A stretch of 21,169 nt of DNA from JBEKOF01 sp050015895 (GTDB lineage: Bacteria; Verrucomicrobiota; Verrucomicrobiia; Limisphaerales; Palsa-1400), in assembly GCA_050015895.1 (NCBI GenBank), contig JBEKAN010000023.1:1-21169 (forward strand), written 5' to 3'. Below, piece after piece: positions 6,868-17,300 of the stretch. Each line of letters starts with the position of its first letter. Within the stretch, counting starts at the first letter, position 1. The translations under genes were made by a program, and so were the position numbers. The notes under the pieces were generated by a model that was not told the origin of the DNA, searched no databases, and saw nothing but the letters and a program-made list of their open reading frames with translations.

Positions 6868-8018
6868 ATCCGCCCAAGACCATTTACTTCGATTACAATG
6901 CCACGACGCCCTTGGACCCCCGGGTGCGCGAGGCGATGCTGCCGTTTTTGGGGGAGGTCTATGGAAACCCTTCCAGCGTCCATCACGTCGGCAGACGCGC
7001 CCGGTCCCTTCTCGACGACGCCCGCGACCGGGTGGCGCGGATTTGGAAAAGCAAACCCAGCGAAGTCGTTTTTACCAGCGGCGGCACGGAGAGCAACAAT
7101 CTGGCCGTCTTTGGCGCGGCGCGTCTGCTGCGGGACAAAGGGCGGCATTTGATCACCTCCCGCGTCGAGCATCATGCCGTCTTGAATTGCTTTGAGTACT
7201 TGGAAAAAAAGGAGGGATTCGCGGTTTCTTATCTGCCCGTCAACGCTGAAGGGTTGGTCTCCCCGGAGGATTTGGCCGCCGCGATTCGCCCGGAAACAAT
7301 CCTCGTTTCCATCATGGCCGCCAACAATGAGATTGGCTCGGTGCAGCCGGTTGCGGAGCTTGGGGCGGTTTGCCGGTCTCGTGGCGTCGTTTTTCACACC
7401 GACGCGGTGCAATGGTTTGGCAAGGAACCCTTCGAGACAATTCATCAATTCAACGCCGATCTGGTTTCCCTGTGCTCCCACAAATTCCACGGTCCCAAAG
7501 GAGCGGGTGCCTTGTTTGTGCGCTCCCCGCTGCATCCCGACCCCGTTCTGTTCGGTGGCGGCCATGAAAACGAGCGGCGGGCCGGGACTGAAAATCTGGC
7601 CGCGATCATGGGTCTCACCGAGGCGCTGGCGCGCTTCGTCAATCCTCCGGTTTTTCCCGCCGCTTTTTTGCGCCCTCTCACCACCCGGCTTCTTGATTTT
7701 TTGAGCTTGTTGGAGGGCGTTCAATGTCGCGGGTCCTCCTCCCGGCGCCTCGCCAACACGGTGGCTTTCACTGTTTCCGGCTGCGACAGCATCAGTTTGC
7801 TCGCGGGTCTGGACCTCCTTGGCATTTGCGCCTCCGGCGGCGCCGCCTGCTCCGCCGGTTCCCTCACCCCCTCGCACGTGCTGCTGGCGCTGGGGGTGGA
7901 AGACCGCCTTGCCAACTCCCTGATTCGGTTTTCACTCGGCCGGGCTTCGACCGTCGAAGAGGTCGGGGTGGTGGAGGGCGCCTTGAAAGATGTGATTAAG
8001 CAGGCGCGTTGCCTGTGA
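6864..8018 (+). CDS. Cysteine desulfurase, NifS/IscS type
   Basis: This PLP enzyme removes sulfur from cysteine to give alanine and an enzyme persulfide, used for Fe-S clusters and thiolated cofactors. The 384-residue frame begins with the family's IYFDYNATTPLDPRV. It has TSGGTESNN (71-79), VEHHAVL with catalytic His104, SHKFHGPKG with PLP Lys207, and the persulfide loop ASGGAACSAGSL with Cys329. The numbers match E. coli IscS (His104, Lys206, Cys328) closely. The GTG start at 6864 overlaps the preceding stop (GTGA). Upstream in-frame extension to 6714 lies inside the reductase gene and is rejected. No scaffold (iscU/nifU) gene is nearby, so the choice between an Fe-S and a tRNA thiolation role is open. 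Confidence 0.94.
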   Translation: MNPPKTIYFDYNATTPLDPRVREAMLPFLGEVYGNPSSVHHVGRRARSLLDDARDRVARIWKSKPSEVVFTSGGTESNNLAVFGAARLLRDKGRHLITSRVEHHAVLNCFEYLEKKEGFAVSYLPVNAEGLVSPEDLAAAIRPETILVSIMAANNEIGSVQPVAELGAVCRSRGVVFHTDAVQWFGKEPFETIHQFNADLVSLCSHKFHGPKGAGALFVRSPLHPDPVLFGGGHENERRAGTENLAAIMGLTEALARFVNPPVFPAAFLRPLTTRLLDFLSLLEGVQCRGSSSRRLANTVAFTVSGCDSISLLAGLDLLGICASGGAACSAGSLTPSHVLLALGVEDRLANSLIRFSLGRASTVEEVGVVEGALKDVIKQARCL

Positions 8019-8081
8019 ATGATTTATGAGATTCGCGAAAAAGTCCTCCACTTCCCCTTTTGCCGGTCCGCTCCCGCTGTT

Positions 8082-8106
8082 TGTGAACACCCATTTTTCT
8101 TCACAA
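8082..8106. repeat. Inverted repeat upstream of dnaN
   Basis: TTGTGAA at 8082-8088 and TTCACAA at 8100-8106 form a perfect 7-bp inverted repeat around an 11-bp spacer. It may be an operator or a short hairpin after the cysteine desulfurase gene. The right arm overlaps a near-match to a DnaA box (TTCTTCACA, 8097-8105). Confidence 0.45.
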
Positions 8107-8121
8107 GTGCTTGTCCTTGCC

Positions 8122-8150
8122 TTGACATCGGCGGTTGTTTCCATTATTCA
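8122..8150 (+). promoter_or_regulatory. Candidate sigma-70-type promoter for dnaN
   Basis: A perfect -35 box TTGACA (8122-8127) is followed after 17 bp by TATTCA (8145-8150), which matches the -10 consensus at its first three positions only. It sits 55-83 bp before the dnaN ATG, in an otherwise AT-rich leader, so it is a reasonable dnaN promoter. Confidence 0.5.
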
Positions 8151-8152
8151 CA
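8144..8152 (+). promoter_or_regulatory. Candidate DnaA box overlapping the dnaN promoter
   Basis: TTATTCACA fits the degenerate DnaA-box consensus TTATNCACA exactly and overlaps the proposed -10 box. A second near-match (one mismatch), TTCTTCACA, is at 8097-8105. DnaA-mediated control of dnaN is plausible; two boxes alone do not show an origin. Confidence 0.4.
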
Positions 8153-8156
8153 CCCC

Positions 8157-8200
8157 TTAATAATAGTCTTTAACTGTATTTAAGAATATCATATTAAACC
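8157..8200. other. AT-rich leader segment before dnaN
   Basis: About 44 bp made almost wholly of A and T, in a GC-rich neighbourhood, ends just before the dnaN ATG. No Shine-Dalgarno sequence is present, so translation may depend on an unstructured AT-rich leader. With the adjacent DnaA-box matches it also resembles an unwinding element. Confidence 0.5.
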
Positions 8201-8204
8201 TCGT

Positions 8205-9314
8205 ATGAACTTGAGCATCGCCAAAGATCAGCTTCTCCACGGGCTGCAAACCGTCCAAAACGTCGTGAGCACGCGCACCACGCTGCCCATTCTCTCCAAT
8301 GTCCTGATGCGCGCGGAGGAAAACAAGTTGGAGTTCACCGCCACGGATTTGGATGTCACCATCAGTTGCGGCGTGGTGGCGTCCGTGAAGAAGAAAGGCG
8401 CGACCACCATCCCGGTGAAGCGGTTTTTCGGGATTGTCAGGGAGCTGGCAAGCCCGGAGATCGAGTTGGAAGTGGACGACAAAAATGCCTGTAGCGTCAG
8501 GGCCGGGGCCTCGTTTTACAAAATTCACGGCTTGAGCGCGGATGAGTTTCCCCCGATCCAGAAGTTCAAGGAGGACAAAAAAATTGTCCTGCCCCAGGAG
8601 AAGATGAAAAGCATGCTGCGGAAAACCTCGTTCGCCATCTCCAACGACGAGTCGCGCTACGTCCTCAATGGAATTTACATCCTGCTCAAGGAGCATAAAA
8701 TGACCATGGTGGCCACGGACGGACGAAGACTGGCGTTGGTGGACGAGGAGGTGGACATTCCCGAAACCAGCCAGGGAGAATTCATTGTGCCCACCAAGGC
8801 GGTCAATGAGATGACACGGCTTCTTGGAGAGAAAGACGACGTGGAAATGAAATTCAGCGAAAACCAGGTCTCTTTGAACTTGAAGGATGAAAAGGGCAAC
8901 GCGGCCGTCATCATTTCAAAACTGGTGGAGGGCAATTATCCCAATTACAAGCAGGTGATCCCGAGCGAGACCAAGGAGCGGGTGGCCCTGCCCAGGGAGG
9001 AGTTTCTGGGAGCGTTGCGCCGGGCGCAAATCATGACCAGCGACAAGGCCAATTCGGTCAAGTTGAGCATCGGACGCAACAATCTGGCCATCACCGCCAA
9101 TTCACCCGATGTCGGGGAGGCGCGCGAAACTCTGGCGATCAATTACAAGGGCAAGGACCTCCAAATCGCCTTCAACCCGGCGTATTTGATTGACCCCCTC
9201 AGCGTGTTGACCGAGGAGGAGGTTTATTTGGAGTTGATTGACGAATTAAGCCCCGGCGTCCTGAAGATCAACGGGCCGTTCCTGTATGTCGTCATGCCCA
9301 TGCGCTTGAGTTGA
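8205..9314 (+). CDS. dnaN: DNA polymerase III beta subunit (sliding clamp)
   Basis: DnaN forms the ring-shaped dimer that tethers the replicative polymerase to DNA and serves as a docking site for repair and replication factors. The 369-residue length is typical (E. coli 366). Three clamp domains can be followed: the first begins MNLSIAKDQLLHGLQTVQNVVSTR-like and has LPILSNVLM and FTATDLDVTIS; the second has SRYVLNGIYI and VATDGRRLAL; the third has the EGNYPNYKQVIP segment before it and ends in the hallmark YVVMPMRLS. The ATG at 8205 gives the canonical N terminus. The gene is not next to dnaA or recF in this window, unlike the classic dnaA-dnaN-recF order. The leader carries a promoter and DnaA-box candidates. 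Confidence 0.98.
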   Translation: MNLSIAKDQLLHGLQTVQNVVSTRTTLPILSNVLMRAEENKLEFTATDLDVTISCGVVASVKKKGATTIPVKRFFGIVRELASPEIELEVDDKNACSVRAGASFYKIHGLSADEFPPIQKFKEDKKIVLPQEKMKSMLRKTSFAISNDESRYVLNGIYILLKEHKMTMVATDGRRLALVDEEVDIPETSQGEFIVPTKAVNEMTRLLGEKDDVEMKFSENQVSLNLKDEKGNAAVIISKLVEGNYPNYKQVIPSETKERVALPREEFLGALRRAQIMTSDKANSVKLSIGRNNLAITANSPDVGEARETLAINYKGKDLQIAFNPAYLIDPLSVLTEEEVYLELIDELSPGVLKINGPFLYVVMPMRLS

Positions 9315-9366
9315 GGCCGGCCTCCTGTGGCGTATCTTGACACGACCATCATGCGATTTGTCCATT

Positions 9367-9406
9367 CCCTCGCCCCGCGAAGCGGGGAGAGGGTCAGGGT
9401 GAGGGG
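9367..9406. repeat. Widespread 'CCCTC...GAGGG' hairpin element downstream of dnaN
   Basis: CCCTC (9367-9371) and CCCCGC (9373-9378), loop GAA, then GCGGGG (9382-9387) and GAGGG (9389-9393) form an 11-bp stem with one mismatch, followed by GGTCAGGGTGAGGGG-like sequence. From memory this element recurs in intergenic DNA of many GC-rich bacteria; its reverse translation gives the familiar spurious 'PHPDPLPASRGEG' peptide. Its place 53 bp after dnaN suits a transcription end, though no T-run follows. Confidence 0.7.
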
Positions 9407-9549
9407 TTCGTTCCCTCCAGTGGTGGCAGTGCCAAAATACTCTCGGCGTCCTGTTTCCAGAGCGCGGGCTGGATTCCAGTGAATTGGCCGTGAACAAGAA
9501 GTAACAACTTTGCCGTGCCGCGCCGCGGCATTTGGGTAAAATCGGTTTC

Positions 9550-10338
9550 ATGAGTCATTACCAAACCGCTCTGGAGGCGGCCGAAGAGCATCTGCTGGCC
9601 CTCAAATCAAACGGCGTCCGCTTCCTGGACGTGAGAGCCGAAACGCTTTTCGACCTCCAACAACCCGTGCCCGAGCCTGTGGACCTGGCGGCACCGGCGG
9701 ATTCGGCGCGCAAAACGAGGGAGGCCGCGATGGCGGAGTTGCGGGGCCGGGCGCTGGTGTGCCTGAAATGTCCGCATCTGGCGAACTCCCGGCGCAATGT
9801 CGTGTTCGGGGTCGGCGACATCCACGCGCGCCTGATGTTCGTGGGGGAGGCGCCGGGGGCGGACGAGGACCGCCAGGGGGAGCCGTTCGTGGGAGCGGCG
9901 GGGCAATTGTTGACACGCATCATAAAAGCCATGGGCTTCAGCCGCGAGTCCGTTTATATCGCCAACATCTTGAAATGCCGGCCCGACACGCCGGGGCAGA
10001 CCGCCGGAAACCGCAAGCCGGCCCCGGAGGAGATGAAGACCTGCCTCCCGTATCTGCTGGAACAAATTGACTTGATCCAGCCCGCCGTCCTCGTGGCCCT
10101 GGGCGCGACGGCCCTCGAGGGATTGACCGGCAAAAGCGAGCCGATCGGCAGACTGCGCGGCCGCTTTCTCCTCTTCCGCGACATTCCGCTCATGCCGACG
10201 TTCCATCCGTCCTATTTGCTGCGCAACCAGGCGATGACCGAGAAGCGGAAAGTCTGGGAGGACATGCTGCAGGTCCTCGATAAACTCGGCGCGCCCGTCA
10301 CCGAAAAGCAGCGCGCCTTTTTCCTGAAAGGACCCTGA
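9550..10338 (+). CDS. Uracil-DNA glycosylase, family 4 (Fe-S)
   Basis: Removes uracil from DNA to start base excision repair; family-4 enzymes hold a [4Fe-4S] cluster. The 262-residue protein has the ligand pattern C71-x2-C74, C143 and C165, the uracil-binding GEAPGADEDRQGEPFVG segment (99-115), SVYIANILKCRPD, and the C-terminal catalytic-loop motif TFHPSYLLRN (217-226). The N-terminal 60 residues are an extension before the cluster site, as is common in bacterial members. ATG at 9550 is preferred over a TTG six codons upstream (9532), though neither has a strong ribosome binding site. It follows dnaN by 235 bp and precedes proC by 65 bp. Confidence 0.95.
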   Translation: MSHYQTALEAAEEHLLALKSNGVRFLDVRAETLFDLQQPVPEPVDLAAPADSARKTREAAMAELRGRALVCLKCPHLANSRRNVVFGVGDIHARLMFVGEAPGADEDRQGEPFVGAAGQLLTRIIKAMGFSRESVYIANILKCRPDTPGQTAGNRKPAPEEMKTCLPYLLEQIDLIQPAVLVALGATALEGLTGKSEPIGRLRGRFLLFRDIPLMPTFHPSYLLRNQAMTEKRKVWEDMLQVLDKLGAPVTEKQRAFFLKGP

Positions 10339-10403
10339 CCCGGCATGTCAATAATACGTAATTTCACTTCCGCCCGCGAGGCGGACCTGTTGGAAGGCGG
10401 CGC

Positions 10404-11219
10404 ATGGCGGCGACATTGAACATCGGTTTTCTGGGCGCGGGCAAAATGGCCGCCGCGCTGGCCCGGGGCTTTGTGTCGGCCGGATTGGTGAAGCCCGCGC
10501 AAATCCTGGCCGGCGACCCGGCGGCCGCGGCGCGGACCGCCTTCGCCAAGGCGACCGGCGCCAAGGCGACCCAGTCCAATGTCGAGGTCGCCGAGTTCGC
10601 CAACCTGCTGATCGTCGCCGTCAAGCCGGGGTGCGTGAACGATTTGCTGGCGGAACTTCGCGGGCGCGTCACCTCGCGTCACTTGGTCGTTTCCATCGCC
10701 GCCGGGGTCACGATCGCGCAGTTGGAGCGCGGCTTGGGGGATGGCGCGCGGGTCATCCGCGTGATGCCCAACACCGCCGCCCTGGTCGGCGCCTCCGCCT
10801 CGGCCTTCTCGCGCGGCAAACTGGCCACGCCGGCGGACGGCGCGCTGACGGAGCGTCTGTTTGGCTCCGTGGGAATTGTCGTCGAGTTGCGGGAGTCCTT
10901 GCTGGATGCCGTCACGGGCTTGAGCGGCAGCGGACCGGCTTACGTGTGCGTAATCATCGAGGCGCTGGGCGACGGCGGGGTGGCGGCGGGTTTGCCGCGC
11001 GACGTGGCCACCAAACTGGCCGCGCAAACACTCCTGGGCGGCGCGCGGCTGGTGTTGGAGACCGGCCTGCATCCCGGCGCGCTCAAGGACATGGTGACCA
11101 GTCCCGGCGGCACGACCATTGAGGGCCTTCACGAGCTGGAAAAGGGAAAAATCCGCGCCGTCCTGATGAGCGCCGTCCGCGCCGCCACCGAAAAATCCAA
11201 AAAACTCGGGCAAGGGTAG
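10404..11219 (+). CDS. proC: Pyrroline-5-carboxylate reductase
   Basis: ProC carries out the last step of proline synthesis, reducing 1-pyrroline-5-carboxylate with NAD(P)H in the cytoplasm. The 271-residue length is standard. Evidence: the Rossmann loop GFLGAGKMA (8-16), AVKPGCVNDLL, SIAAGVTIAQLE, RVMPNTAALVG, the substrate-binding GLSGSGPAYV, and the C-terminal signature SPGGTTIEGL. A purine-rich GGAAGG box (10395-10400) sits four bases before the ATG. The gene is probably read with the uracil-DNA glycosylase gene 65 bp upstream. Nothing looks damaged. Confidence 0.97.
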   Translation: MAATLNIGFLGAGKMAAALARGFVSAGLVKPAQILAGDPAAAARTAFAKATGAKATQSNVEVAEFANLLIVAVKPGCVNDLLAELRGRVTSRHLVVSIAAGVTIAQLERGLGDGARVIRVMPNTAALVGASASAFSRGKLATPADGALTERLFGSVGIVVELRESLLDAVTGLSGSGPAYVCVIIEALGDGGVAAGLPRDVATKLAAQTLLGGARLVLETGLHPGALKDMVTSPGGTTIEGLHELEKGKIRAVLMSAVRAATEKSKKLGQG

Positions 11220-11352
11220 CGCCTCTTCGAGTTTGACCGCAATGAAGTGCGAAATCTTCCTTGCAAATACGCGCACCGCGGTATTAAGCTGGCTAATGAA
11301 AGCCGCTGGTCAGGTGCTTTGGTGGTTTTTACATGCTTTGGAGTCATAGAAC

Positions 11353-14300
11353 ATGCCCAAAATCCTCCCCTCCATCTCAGACCCTTTGCCGATGTGTTCT
11401 CAGTGCTGTCGCGGCCTTCGCGGCAGCGGGTGGATCGCCCTGGTCTGGCTTGTCGTCAGCGCCGCGCAGGCCCAAACCACCAATTATGCGCTGGGCACGA
11501 CTGCGCTTTTGGAGGGGCCGGCGCCGGGAATTGATAGCGTCGTTCTGGCCGTCACGCCCCAGAGCGCCGGCTGGACGAACACAGCGACCGCCGCCTGGTT
11601 GCATCTGAGCCTGGCAAATCAAAGCGGCACAGGCAGCACGAATGTCGTTTTCAGTTACGACGCCAATCCGGGCGCAACCCGCGCCGCCACCCTCACCGTC
11701 GCCGGACAAACCATCACGATTACCCAGGCTGGTTCAACTTATGTCGCAGCCGGGTTACTCGGTTTGGTGACATCAGGGCTGAACGCCCCCAGTGGCGTGG
11801 CGGTGGACGGGGCGGGCAATGTCTATATCGCCGACACCGGCAACAACGTTGTCAAAGAGTGGGTCTTGGCCAGCAATACGGTGACATCGCTGATTGCCTC
11901 GGGGTTGTCTGACCCCACAGGAGTGGCCTTGGATGCCTCAGACAATGTTTACATTGCAAATTATGGCGGTGCCATCGAGGAGTGGACAGCCGCCACCAGT
12001 AACTTGACCACATTGGTGTCATCGGGACTGTCTGAACCCTATGGGGTGGCGGTGGATGGTGTCGGCAACGTTTACATCGCGGACACCGGGAACAACGCGA
12101 TCAAGAAGTGGACGGCGGCCACCAGCAACGTGACGACTCTGCCGTTTTCTGGATTGACCGGCCCGTACGGGGTGGCGGTGGACGGCGCCGGCAATGTTTA
12201 CATCACACAAGACAACGACAATTACGAATTCGACGGGACGGTCTCGGAGTTGTTGGTCGCCAACAACAGCGTTACCAACTTGGTCTCACCGGAGTATGGT
12301 CCGTCAGAGGATTTCATGAACCTCACTGGGGTGGCGGTGGACGGGGAGGGCAAAGTCTATTTCGCATCCAGATGGTATTGGGGGGGGATTGCGACAGGCT
12401 TCATTGATAACTGGACAGTGGCCAACAACTCCGTAACGCAGTTAGCCGATTGGGCTCCGTCTGCTCCATATGGCGTGGCGGTGGACGCTGCAGGGGACGT
12501 TTACATCGCTGACAGTGGCAGAAATACAATATTTGAGTTGGAGCATTCCTTCGTGGATACGACCGCCAGATCGGAAAGTGCGGGTGCAGGCTCCGATGTT
12601 TTGCCACCGGTGGTGCCCTCCACCGCCTATCTGCAGGGCTCCATCGCCCCCACCAGCAACCAGCCGTGGCTGACGATCAGCGGTGTCACCAATGGGGTGG
12701 TGAGTTTTTCCTTCGCCGCCAATCCTGGCGGCAGCCGCACGGCCGAAATCTCTTTACTTGGCCAGACCATTTCCGTCACGCAGGCTGCCGCCTCCTTTTC
12801 ACTCGGCACAACCGCCCTCTTGGTGGGGCCAACGGCTGGAACCAACAGCGTCGTTCTTGCGGCATATCCGAATATCGCTCGCTGGACATGCAGCGCGAAT
12901 AATTATTGGTTGCATCTCAGTGCCGCGAATCAAAGCGGCACAGGGAGCACGAATGTGGTTTTCAGCTTCGACACGAATTCGGGAGGAACACGCTCCGGCA
13001 CCCTCACTATCGCCGGATGCCTGCTGACGGTCACGCAGGCCAATTCAAATTACGTGGCGGCCGGACCGGTGACCACACTGGTGTCATCGGGGTTGAACCA
13101 ACCCTCCGGCGTGGCGGTGGACGGCGCGGGCAACGTCTATATCGCCGACACCGACCACAGCATGATCAAGGAGTGGACGGCGGCCAACAGCAATCTGACC
13201 ACATTGGTCTCCTCGGGGCTGGATTTCCCCTACGGCGTGGCGGTGGACAGTGCGACCAATGTCTATGTTGCTGACACCGGCCACACCGTGATCAAGGAGT
13301 GGACCGCGGCCAACGGCAATTTGACGACATTGGGGTCCTCGGGATTGGACTTTCCTGAGGGGGTCGCAGTGGATGTCGCAGGGAGTGTTTACATCGCCGA
13401 CACTTTCAACAGCGCCATCAAGGAATGGGCGACGGCCAATGGCACCGTGGTTGCATTAGTGTCCTCGGGGCTGAGCGCGCCCTCCGGCGTGGCGGTGGAT
13501 GGGTCCGGCAATGTCTGTTTCGCCGACACCGGCAACAACGCGGTCAAGGAATGGACGGCGGCCAACAGCAATGTGACCACTTCAGTATCCTCGGGACTCA
13601 ATGGCCCCTCCGGCGTGGCGGTGGACGGAATGGGCAATGTCTATATTGCCGACACTGGCGACAACGCCATCAAAGAACTGCCGCACACCTTTGTGAACCC
13701 CTCCGCGAGGTCGGAAAGCGCGGTTGGCGGCAACGATGCTCTGCCAGCGGTGTTGCCCGCCTCAGTTAATTTGTTCGGCCCGTTCATGCCCACCAGTGAC
13801 CAGGGCTGGCTCACCATCGGCGGTGTGACCAACGGCGTGGTGAGTTTTTCCGTCGCCGTCAATATTGGCCCCAGCCGGACGGCCCACATCATGTTGCTCG
13901 GACAACCCATTCTCATCACGCAGAACGCACCGACTTATGCCTTGAACACAAATGCGCTCGCGGAAGGGGCTAATGCGGGAAGCGACGGCGTCGTTCTCAC
14001 GGTGATCCCCTCAATCGCCCCCTGGACGAACACGGCGAATGCCTCCTGGTTGCATCTCAGCCCCGCGAATCAAGCTGGCGCCGGCGGCACGAATGTGGCT
14101 TTCAGTTTCGATGCGAATGTGGGCGCAACGCGCTCGGGCACCCTCACCGTCGCCGGGCAGACCGTGACCGTCACGCAGGCCGGCGCCAGCTATTCCCTGG
14201 GTACAAACACCCTTCTGGAAGGGGCCAACACGGGAACCGACATCGTCGTTCTGACTGTGATCCCGCAAATCGCCACTTGGACGAACACGGCCAATGTCTC

Positions 14301-17300
14301 TTGGTTGCATCTCAGCCCGGCGAATCAAAGTGGCGCGGGCAGCACGAATGTGGCTTTCAGTTTCGATGCCAATGTGGGCGCGACCCGTTCGGGCACCCTC
14401 ACCGTCGCAGGCCAGACGCTGACCGTCACGCAAGCCGCTGCCAGCTATTCCCTCGGCGCAACGGTGCTTCTGGAAGGGCCGATCGTCGGAAGCGATAGCG
14501 TTGTTCTGACCGTGATCCCGCAAATCGCCACTTGGACGAACACGGCCAATGCCTCTTGGTTGCACCTCAGTCCTGCGGATCAAACTGGCGTGGGTAGTAC
14601 GAATGTCGCCTTCAGTTTCGATGACAATCCAGGTGTGGCCCGCCTGGGTACCCTCAGCATCGCCGGCCAAACGCTCACCATCGTCCAGGGAGGTGTCCAA
14701 GCCGCCCTTTATACCCTGGGCGCAACCGCTCTTCTGGAGGGGCCGGCAGCGGGAAGCTCCAGCGTCGTTCTGGCGGTGTCCCCGAATTCCGCCGCCTGGA
14801 CGAACACGGCGAACGCCACATGGCTGCATCTCAATGCGGCGATTCAAATTGGTGCGGGCAGCGCGAATGTCGTCTTCAGTTACGATGCCAATCCGGGCGC
14901 GACGCGCGCCGGCACCCTGACTATCGGTGGCCAGACGCTCACCGTCAACCAGGCAGGTTCAACTTATGTCCCGGCCGGAGCAGTGACCACTCTGGTATCC
15001 TCGAATCTGAGCAGTCCCCAGGCGGTGGCGCTGGACGGCGCGGGCAACGTCTATATCGCCAACACTGTCAACAACTCAATCCAGGAATGGACCTTGGCGA
15101 ACAACTCCGTGACCACCTTGGTGTCCTCCGGCTTGAGCGACCCCCTTGGGGTGGCGGTGGATGGCGCGGGCAATGTGTACTTCTCCAACTACGGCAGCAA
15201 CTCCATCGAGGAATGGACGCCGGGCAACAGCAACGTCACCACATTGCTGGCCACGGGACTGACCCTGCCCCGTGGCATTGCGTTGGACGGCGCGGGCAAT
15301 GTGTATATTGCCAACTCCGGCGGCAACTCCATCCTGGAGTGGTCGGCGGCCAACAGCAACGTGACCACGTTGGTGGCATTGGGATTGGACGATCCCCATG
15401 GGGTGGCGTTGGACGCCGCGGGCAATGTTTACATCGCCGACAGCTTCGCTGAGGTCATCAGGGAATGGACGGCGGCCACCAGCAATGTAACCACTTTGGT
15501 GGCAATCGGATTGTATTACGGCGTGGCGGTGGACGGCTCGGGCAATCTGTTCATCGCCGACAGGGGCCGGAACGCGATCTGGAAGTGGACGGCGGCCAAC
15601 AGCAACTTGACCACTTTGGTGTCCTCGGGGCTGTCCCAACCCGAGGCCGTCGCGGTGGACGGCTCGGACAATGTTTATATCGCCGACACCGTCAACAATG
15701 CAATCAAGGAACTGCCCCACGCCTTCGTGGATCCGACCCCCAGGTGGGAAAGCAGTAATGCCGCCGGCGCCGATGTCCTTCCAGTGGTGCTGCCTTCCAC
15801 GGAAAATCTGCTCCCCCCGTTCGCTCCCACCAGCGATCAGCCATGGCTGACCATCAGCGGCATCACAAACGGCGTGGTCGCCTTCGCCTTTGCCGCCACC
15901 ACATCCAACCGCGTTGGCCACATCACCCTGCTTGGCCAAACCATCTCCGTCAGACAGGGCGCCCCCGCCTATTCGCTTGGCGCCGCCGCGCTCCTGGAGG
16001 GGCCGGGTGCGGGAACTGACAGCGTCGTTCTGTCGACGTCCCCAAGTTACGCCACGTGGACGGCCGTGGCGAATGCCGCCTGGCTGCATGTTGCCGCGCA
16101 ATATCAGAGTGGCGCCGGCAGCACGAATGTCGTCTTCAGTTACGATGCCAATCCGGGCGCGACACGCGCCGCCACCCTCACCATAGCCGGCCTGCCCCTC
16201 ACGGTCACCCAAGCCGGGTCAACTTATCTCCCGGCGGATCCAGTGACCACGCTGGTTTCCTCGAATCTGAGCAGCCCCCGAGGCGTTGCGGTGGACGGGG
16301 CGGGGAATGTCTATATCGCGGATACCAGCCACAGCGCGCTCAAGGAATGGACGGCCTCCAACAACACCGTGACCACATTGGTGTCCTCGGGGCTGATTTC
16401 TCCCTACGGCGTGGCGGTGGACGGGGCGGGCAACGTCTATATCGCTGGAGCCGCCCAAAACGCGATTGAGAAGTGGACGGCGGCCAACAGCAATGTGACC
16501 ACATTGGTGTCCTCGGGGCTGGCTTCTCCTTACGGCGTGGCGGTGGACGGGGCCGGCAATGTCTATATCGCGGATACGGGCCACAACGCGATCAAGGAGT
16601 GGACGGCGGCCAACAGCAACGTGACCACCCTGGTCTCCTCGGGGTTGTCTTATCCCTATGGTGTGGCGGTGGACGGGGCGGGTAATGTCTATATCGCGGA
16701 CGCGAACCACAACGCGATCAAGGAGTGGACGGCGGCCAGCAGCAACGTGACCACCTTGGTGTCCGCGGGGTTGTCTGCTCCCTACGGCGTGGCGGTGGAC
16801 GGGGGTGGCAATGTCTATATCGCAGATTACGGCGACAGCACGATCAAGGAATGGACGGCGGCCACCAGCAACGTGACCACCTTGGTCTCCTCGGGGTTGT
16901 CTCATCCCTATGGCGTGGCGGTGGACGAGGTGGGCAATGTCTTCTTCGCCGACACCGGCAACAACGAAATCAAGGAATTGCCGCGGGCGTTCCTGGACCC
17001 GACCCCCAGGCTGGAAAGTCTGGCCGCCGGCAGCGACTCTATAGTGGTGTTGCCCGCCACCGAGAATTTGCTCGCCCTGTTTGCGCCGATCAGCAGCCAG
17101 CCGTGGCTGACCATCAGCGGCATCTCCAACGGCGTGGTCAACCTGACCTTTGGCCCCACTTCTATTAACCGCACGGCCTTCATCTCCTTGTTCGGCCAGA
17201 CCATTCCTGTCACACAGGGCGGTCCCAGTTATGGCCTTGGCGCCACCGCTCTCTTGGAAGGACCGGCCGCCGGAAGCGACAGCGTCGCTCTCAGTGTGTA

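Noticed and set aside
6846..7877. 343-codon minus-strand frame opposite the cysteine desulfurase
   Set aside because: Antisense shadow; the plus strand carries all catalytic motifs of the enzyme.
10212..11276. 354-codon minus-strand frame opposite proC
   Set aside because: Antisense of a fully recognised gene with composition typical of shadow frames.
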